Shown here piece after piece: positions 9,393 through 14,640 of a stretch of 14,640 nucleotides of DNA (positions are counted from its first letter, which is position 1; each line of letters opens with the position of its first letter). The translations under genes were made by a program, and so were the position numbers. The stretch is taken from contig JADNRX010001095.1 in the NCBI GenBank assembly GCA_015501595.1, forward strand, positions 1-14,640. The letters are read 5' to 3'. This DNA is from Hymenopellis radicata. Taxonomy: Eukaryota; Basidiomycota; Agaricomycetes; Agaricales; Physalacriaceae. Under the pieces are notes generated by a model. The model worked only from the letters and a program-made list of their open reading frames with translations, did no database searches and was not told the origin of the DNA.

Positions 9393-10645
9393 TTACGCCA
9401 TGCCACCATAGCCCATAGCGGCTCCTGACTCTGCAAGTTTGCGTTGCCTGAACGCCTGATGGAGAAGATGATGAGAAGATGATTCGAGGCGGGGATCCCG
9501 GACGCACCTTGCGATATTTAGTCCGCTCATACGTGACCAATCCAACAACGATAAGTGCGATGACTGAGATACCCGCGAACACACCCAGACCGATTGGTAG
9601 TACAGACAGTTGCTTTCCAGGAAGAGTGAAGGCCGCCGATGTTGATTGCGAGGATTCCGCTGCCGCCGCTGATGCGGAGGCTAAAGCGCTGGCTGAAGCA
9701 GCCTCGGCTGTGCCGGTAGTAGCGGCCTAGACCTGAGGGTCAGCCCATGTCAAAACAGGAAAATCGGGAGAAAACGTACGCCCGAGGCTCCAGCGACCAC
9801 GCTTGAGAATCCCTGCAGGAAAATGAGACAATGAATTGAATCGCGGATGATGGCACCCACATTTACAGAGATCGCGCCGCCACTCGCAGCAGCTGTCACG
9901 GAAGATGCTGCTGCTGACGTGGTGGCAGATGCACTGCCGACAACGGTGGTGGAAAATCCCTGAATGAATAGGATGAGTGGTAAGCCAGAGTAGATGAGGT
10001 GGGAAACGGACATTGACTGAAATTGCGCCGCCACCTCCAGCTGCGGAAGAGGCTGCTGCAGACGAAGTAGCAGAGGCAGCAACAGTGGCAGTGGAGAATC
10101 CCTGGATTGAGATGTGTAAGAAAAGAGTGATTGTGGTGTTTAGCCGGACGCACATTGACGGAGACATCACCACTGCTGGCACTAGCAGCCGCCGAGGTTG
10201 TTGCTTGCGTGTCAGTCATTGTGGTACTGGCAGCAGCAGCAGATGTAGAGTCGACCGACACCGATGTTGTTGAGACGCTTGCATCCGAGGAAGCGGATGA
10301 TGAAGCCGACGAGTCGCTACCTCCGCTAGAGCCATTGTTTGTCGAGCCGATAGTAAATGTGCAGTCAGTGACCTTGAGCACTGCTGGATTCCCGCTTTCA
10401 TCGATAATTGGCGTGAGAGTGATGGTGCATATCTGGTTCATGGGGCCAGCAGGGCTATAAGACGCTTGTCAGTACAAAAGTCGAGCCAATGGATACGGAC
10501 GACGCACGTCTCAACCGTTATCGTTGGTATGAATAGTCTGTGCATCGCCGGTGACTTTCTGGCGGCGCACATGAACTGGGGACGCAGAGACCGCGGAAAG
10601 GAGCGAGAAGAGCAGAAAGATAAGGTGAAAACCGAAGGAGAACAT
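9393..10645 (-). CDS. Secreted Ser/Ala-rich single-pass membrane protein with duplicated stalk exons
   Basis: I do not recognise a named family. The layout is that of fungal cell-surface mucin or wall-sensor proteins. The start at 10645 gives a signal peptide (MFSFGFHLIFLLFSLLSAVS, cut near SAS-PV). Exon 2 (from about 10454 to 10154) holds PAGPMNQICTITLTPIIDE and KVTDCTFTIGS, then a Ser/Thr/Ala-rich stretch suited to O-glycosylation. Exons 3 (10101-10012), 4 (9959-9861) and 5 (9812-9780) each begin GFS; exons 2, 3 and 4 end SVN. Exon 6 (9726-9508) adds an Ala-rich stretch and one membrane helix (GLGVFAGISVIALIVVGLVT), then YERTKYRK. Exon 7 (9455-9393) is a short basic tail ending MGYGGMA and TAA. 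Introns are 48 to 61 nt. Only the exon 1-2 join is uncertain; all other joins keep frame. A role as surface sensor or adhesin is inference. Confidence 0.75.
9780..10101 (-). repeat. Tandem duplicated exon array (GFST...SVN units)
   Basis: Exons 3 (30 codons) and 4 (33 codons) are similar along their length: GFST at the start, SAAASS in the middle and GGAISVN at the end. Exon 5 keeps only the head (GFSSVVAGASG), and the end of exon 2 (SAAASASSGDVSVN) looks like a unit tail. The separating introns are about the same size (52, 52 and 48 nt) and sit in phase 0 at the same place in the unit. This points to duplication of a genomic exon-plus-intron segment, not slippage inside one exon. Confidence 0.8.
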
Positions 10646-11894
10646 GGCGCGAACGATGAACTTGGCGTTGAGTGAAAAAGTCGAGCCCGGTTCCTGCGGT
10701 ATCTCGATGAAAGAGACACAAGTGCTCTGAGTGAAAAAGAATAAAGGATAGGAAGGGCCCGCTGGGCGAGTGGCTATGAGAGAGAGACTAAGAGAGTTTC
10801 CTAGAGACAGGCAACCTCTCACGTGATGCACACCACCTGGTAACCCCTTCATTGGCAACCATCGAAATTATCAATCGTCCGGCCTGGACTTGTGAAAAAT
10901 GCGGACTCGCGGACTGCGCATGGCGCACTTGAGTTCATTCATTCAGGTCATTGAGGGGTGCGCCTACTTTTACTTTCGTTCACGCCACTCTGTTTCCTCC
11001 GAAGGCTGCCTCTGGACGACTGGCTGTGGCCGATTGACCCCGTCCGAAATCAGCACTGCATAGATCTACTTGGATTGGGGCGCATAAGTAACCGCCGCCC
11101 GTCTCAGCCTGAATCTGATCGTCGAATTGATTTCCAGGGTCTTTCAGGCGTTGATTGCCTCTTTGACGATACTTGTAACATCAGAACTGATCAGAACGAC
11201 TGCGCAGACATATTATTCGGTCCCCCAACGTTCCCCACTTCCTCGTCCTCTCCAAGTTCTCTCTCTCCCTCTTCTGCACGTCTTACATGCGAGCCCCATT
11301 GTGATGAATGATGGACGTCAACCCACATCAAACCTGATTTCACGCGCATATGTACGTGGCAGGACAGTGATGAGCACTTCGAGATGTGCCACACGTCAAC
11401 AGATCGGACATTAATTCTTCCTGCCCGCCACATTTCTTTTCCCGCTCGTACTTGAAAGGCCGAAGGCCCAAGAGCGCCACACAGGTTGGCAAGCATTTGC
11501 CGAAACCTCTGTCAACTCCAATGCCCACGGTCCCAAGAGCCTTGTCTAAGCTCGTGACGACCTGATTACGTCAAACATTCCCGTCTGATCGTCCATCTCG
11601 AGCCCACAGGAACACATTGCTAGTCCATACTGTTGTCAATACAAAAGTAGCGGCCTTTTATTCAACAACATCAAGCAGGTAAAACGGCGAGCCTGCCAGC
11701 GTGCCTAACTAAGAGGTTGTCGAGAACCCAGACAGATGACATCCTGCGTCCTCAACGACTACAGAATCGAAAGAGCATGGTTCCGCCACAATGTTCATCG
11801 AGCTTCCCATGTCAAGTTCGTGTTGGAGATTACTGTAAACAAACACATTCACATCGAACAAACATCTAGTCATGATAATCCAATAACAACAGAT
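10646..11894. other. Long intergenic region without a recognised gene
   Basis: About 1250 bases lie between the membrane-protein start and the ATPase stop. The first 200 bases, with C/T-rich sequence on the minus strand and an E-box at 10819-10826, should be the promoter of the membrane-protein gene. The last part should be the ATPase 3' UTR. In between, open frames of about 95 to 117 codons exist on both strands (plus 10958-11311 and 11127-11414; minus 11191-11496). None has a familiar motif, and no pair joins into a larger protein that I can recognise. A small species-specific gene or non-coding transcript cannot be excluded. Confidence 0.5.
10819..10826. promoter_or_regulatory. TCACGTGA E-box upstream of the membrane-protein gene
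   Basis: This perfect 8-bp palindrome contains CACGTG, the core site of fungal bHLH factors such as Cbf1/Pho4 types. It lies about 175 bp upstream of the start codon at 10645. Site and distance are seen in the sequence; use by any factor is inference. Confidence 0.35.
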
Positions 11895-14640
11895 TCACCG
11901 CATCCCTCCCTCTACGGCTTTATACATTTTGCCATCCCGCTCTCGGTGTCGTCCTTTGCGCCAGCCAAGTATAGTCCCAACTAATCCTGCAACAACCTGA
12001 GCACCATATTGCTCGAAGACGAGCGATACAACCACATTCAACACAACCGTGAACAATAAAAAGAACCTTGCTGCTACCGGTAGCGGCATCAACGACAGGA
12101 TAACAGACACGCTTGTGGCGGCCAGATGAGCACAAGCAGGTTGAACGCCGACAACAGTCCCAAAGCTAGCATCAGCAAGCCTGGTAGGAAGAAGTCCTTT
12201 TAAGCAACGATTTCAGGCATGTCAGTGAAGCGACGTACCGTTTGAAGTCATCGGCTTTCGGTACGGCGGACCAATGCTGAACACAGCAGCCACTAGGATG
12301 TACTGGAAGCACGACACCAAGAACAACACCGAGTTCTCAAAGTTCGTCGATTCCAGATGATTGTCGCCGTCCGTAGGGTCCGATTCCGGAGGCGGAGAAT
12401 ACCACTCTTGTCTTCGAACCCAAAGGTAAACCCAGAACTGCGTCACACCCGTAATTATATTTGTCCGATGATGCTGCATAACACCTTCTTCGAAACTAGA
12501 CTTGCTGTCGGTCGTTTCGAGTATATCCTGGGTAAGGTAAAGTTCGGCCCACTAGAAACGTCTTTAATCAGTGATCGTAGAATGACTGCGAGTGTCTATA
12601 CGTACTCGTAACAGCGACCGGGATGATGATGAACAAATCGATGTAGAGGAACTGTCACTTTATTCGTTGACATCAAAAAGCTGAAAGCTATATAACTGAC
12701 CTGGAAGTCGCCCAATGAGGAGGCAAACGAATACAGAAGTGTGACTGAAGTAAACTGTATCATCGAGTACAAGGCCCTGAATCTTGAGTTGAATACGACG
12801 TAGAGATGCATTGACAAGTACTCACATATACTTGAAGCAGCTAAAGCTTGTGACAAGAGCTGCCCGGCCTTCCTTGATGACCTCAATGACACATCCAATA
12901 TCCGGCGTACTTGCAGTGAACGGTGCCGCTACGCTTGCCTCTGCTTCAGACAACGAAATGCCGACATCAGCCGCCTTGAGAGCAGCACAGTCATTCGCTC
13001 CGTCTCCGCACATGAGAACTGTGTAACCAAGGGACTGCAACCGTTCTACCACCTCGTTCTTTTCATCTGGCGACATCCGAGCGAATACCTGCGTTTTGAC
13101 GAGCATCTGCCAGAGGTCAGGAATTAGAAAGGAAGCGTTCGTAATCTCTCACTCGTTGCAAGGTTTCCAGCGCAGCGTGGTTGATCATCCATCTGAAGAC
13201 GTCGCCGGTTATCACCAAGGCGTAGTCTTGATACTCAAGATCGTCGGATTCAATGGTGTGGTGCGGTGGAGGCGTCAGCGGCTTCAAACTGTAAGAGTCC
13301 AGCTTCCAGAGAGGATCGTCCAAGCAAGGCCATTCCAGTTTAGACTCCCTGATGTTCGAATTACCTATCGGCAGCTCCATCGTCAAGCAGCAGTTCGTAG
13401 ACACCGGTAGGAAACGCACCCCGAACGAATATGGGCGAAAACACATGGGCAGCTTGATTAATGAGACCACATTCCCTCGCAACACTGGCAGCCGTTAGAG
13501 GGTTGTCCCCAGTGATCATTCGACAAGCAAGATGGGCTGAGCGCAATGCATGAATGGCAGGAGCTGTACCAGGTTTGATCTTATTCTCAAAGATAATCAG
13601 CCCAAGGAAACGCAGTCCGCTTTCTGCTTGTTCACTAAATAATGACAATGAGTTATCGAAAAGCATAAGGGGACCACATTTATAATGTAACTGCGTCACC
13701 AAAAAAAAAAAACACTAACCGCTTCATCCTCTGTGCTTTTAGCCAAGATAGACCCTCAATGCTCTTGCCGGCAATGGCTATCACTCGGTAACCATGTTTC
13801 GTGTAGTAAGAAAGCAGATCATCGTAGTCTTGGGAACTAGGGAACGATAAGCAAAAACAACAGCATGTAAGCCCGATACCTACATGAATCTTTGTCACAG
13901 ATTTCCCACATCACCTCGGGAGCACCCTTAACATAGATCTCCATGCTAGTGCTCTTGAGTCGCTTCACTACGACACTCATCCGTCGAAGCGCCGAGACGA
14001 ATTCAAACATCCGGATAACGCCCAGTTCCAAGAAATGAGCATACTGCATAAAATAGTGAGTCTATGAGTAACCCATTTACAAAGAAGAGTATAACCTTTG
14101 CGTCCCCTTCAAGGCGTCTTCGAGTCTGAACTGAGCACTCCCAGGTGGCCGTACAACCGTTTGAACTAACGCAGTCTGCTCAACGCCGGCCTTGGACTTG
14201 ATGACACCAGTCCCGGATATTCTGCCTTCGTCCAACGACCATTTCGTAAATGAGAACATCTTCATATCCAGAGGATCTCCGATCGCCTCTCCATCCACCA
14301 TTTTCAAGGAATGACACGTCGCCAAGGCATGAAGGAAGTTAGCCTTGCCTTTCGCCAGTGGCATATCATGGATGTTATCAAGGAGTTCGCCAAAGAGCTG
14401 ACCATCGCGATCGAGACTTCGAACGCCTAGTATATCCAACCCATCTTCGGTCAGAGTTCCCGTTTTGTCGAAGCAGCACACATTAACCTTCCCTCCGACA
14501 TTGACTCGACTGGGAGATATGCAGTAGATACCCAACTTCCGTAAGCGTCCAAGAGCGAAGCTCGTGCCGATTGACAACGTTGCGGGAAGAGCCGGAGGTA
14601 CCACGACAGTAATGAGATCAAGCGCTCGCACCACGATGGT
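11895..14640 (-). CDS. P5B-type transport ATPase (Ypk9/ATP13A2 group), 5' end outside window
   Basis: It is a P-type ATPase of endolysosome or vacuole membranes; ATP13A2 exports polyamines from the lysosome and yeast Ypk9 is its relative (family knowledge). The fragment opens inside M4 with the P5B signature [26 protein letters not shown] follows, with the phosphorylated Asp at 14469-14467. Then come [14 protein letters not shown] (nucleotide domain), [19 protein letters not shown], and [18 protein letters not shown] with the hinge Asp near 12990. Six C-terminal membrane segments follow ([78 protein letters not shown]). The stop is TGA at 11897-11895. Exons are 14640-14096, 14043-13880, 13836-13720, 13634-13420, 13364-13153, 13106-12826, 12776-12701, 12651-12606, 12551-12239 and 12180-11895. 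Bases seem missing near 14104, 12531, 12457 and 12117. PPALP, not PPELP, separates it from P5A/Spf1. Confidence 0.95.
13701..13712. repeat. 12-base A/T homopolymer inside an ATPase intron
   Basis: Twelve A on the plus strand are twelve T on the coding strand, starting 7 nt inside the longest intron of the ATPase gene (13719-13635, 85 nt, against 43 to 58 for the others). The tract may be length-variable and is the sort of site where read errors gather. Confidence 0.85.

Noticed and set aside
9727..10441. Long minus-strand frames that run through the membrane-protein introns
   Set aside because: They read through clear GT-AG introns; splicing gives repeated, matching exon starts and ends and a continuous membrane helix.
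2514..14107. Programmed ribosomal frameshifting as the reason for the frame breaks
   Set aside because: The sites share no slippery heptamer or downstream structure, differ in direction, occur several times per gene, and one sits at a splice donor.

Overview
This is nuclear DNA of a filamentous fungus, most likely a basidiomycete (inference). The protein-coding genes are dense and split by many short spliceosomal introns (43 to 85 nt, mostly near 52) with GT donors, AG acceptors and CTGAC/CTAAC-like branch sites. The ubiquitin units have the fungal sequence (Ser19, Asp24). I see no bacterial operon, CRISPR array, rRNA, tRNA or transposon.

Layout, left to right. (1) 157-1566, minus: a five-unit polyubiquitin gene with exactly one intron per unit. 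(2) 2514-3323, minus: a Bos1/membrin Qb-SNARE of ER-Golgi traffic. (3) 3930-5119, minus: a FAM72-family cysteine-rich protein. (4) 5301-6146, plus: the Rrp17/Nop25 (NOL12) ribosome-biogenesis protein, head to head with the FAM72 gene over about 180 bp that holds a 22-bp tandem repeat. (5) 6831-7437, plus: a RimJ/RimL-like GNAT acetyltransferase. (6) 7583-9005, minus: an MBL-fold metallohydrolase. (7) 9393-10645, minus: a secreted Ser/Ala-rich single-pass membrane protein whose stalk is coded by a tandem array of duplicated phase-0 exons. (8) 11895 to beyond 14640, minus: the C-terminal two thirds or so of a P5B-type transport ATPase (Ypk9/ATP13A2 group), cut by the window edge.

The genes look like ordinary housekeeping neighbours (protein turnover, ER-Golgi fusion, rRNA processing, endolysosomal transport), not one pathway. 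No defence system or biosynthetic cluster is evident.

The strongest pattern no single feature explains is repeated one-base breaks of the reading frame inside otherwise well-conserved exons. They occur in at least six genes and total about sixteen to twenty sites. Most are missing bases in or beside short homopolymers. The polyubiquitin gene and most of the membrane-protein gene are clean. This fits uncorrected long-read indel error better than decay of six unrelated genes. Several genes will therefore look truncated to automatic gene callers. The coordinates below are for the splice models I worked out by hand, with breaks marked, not repaired.
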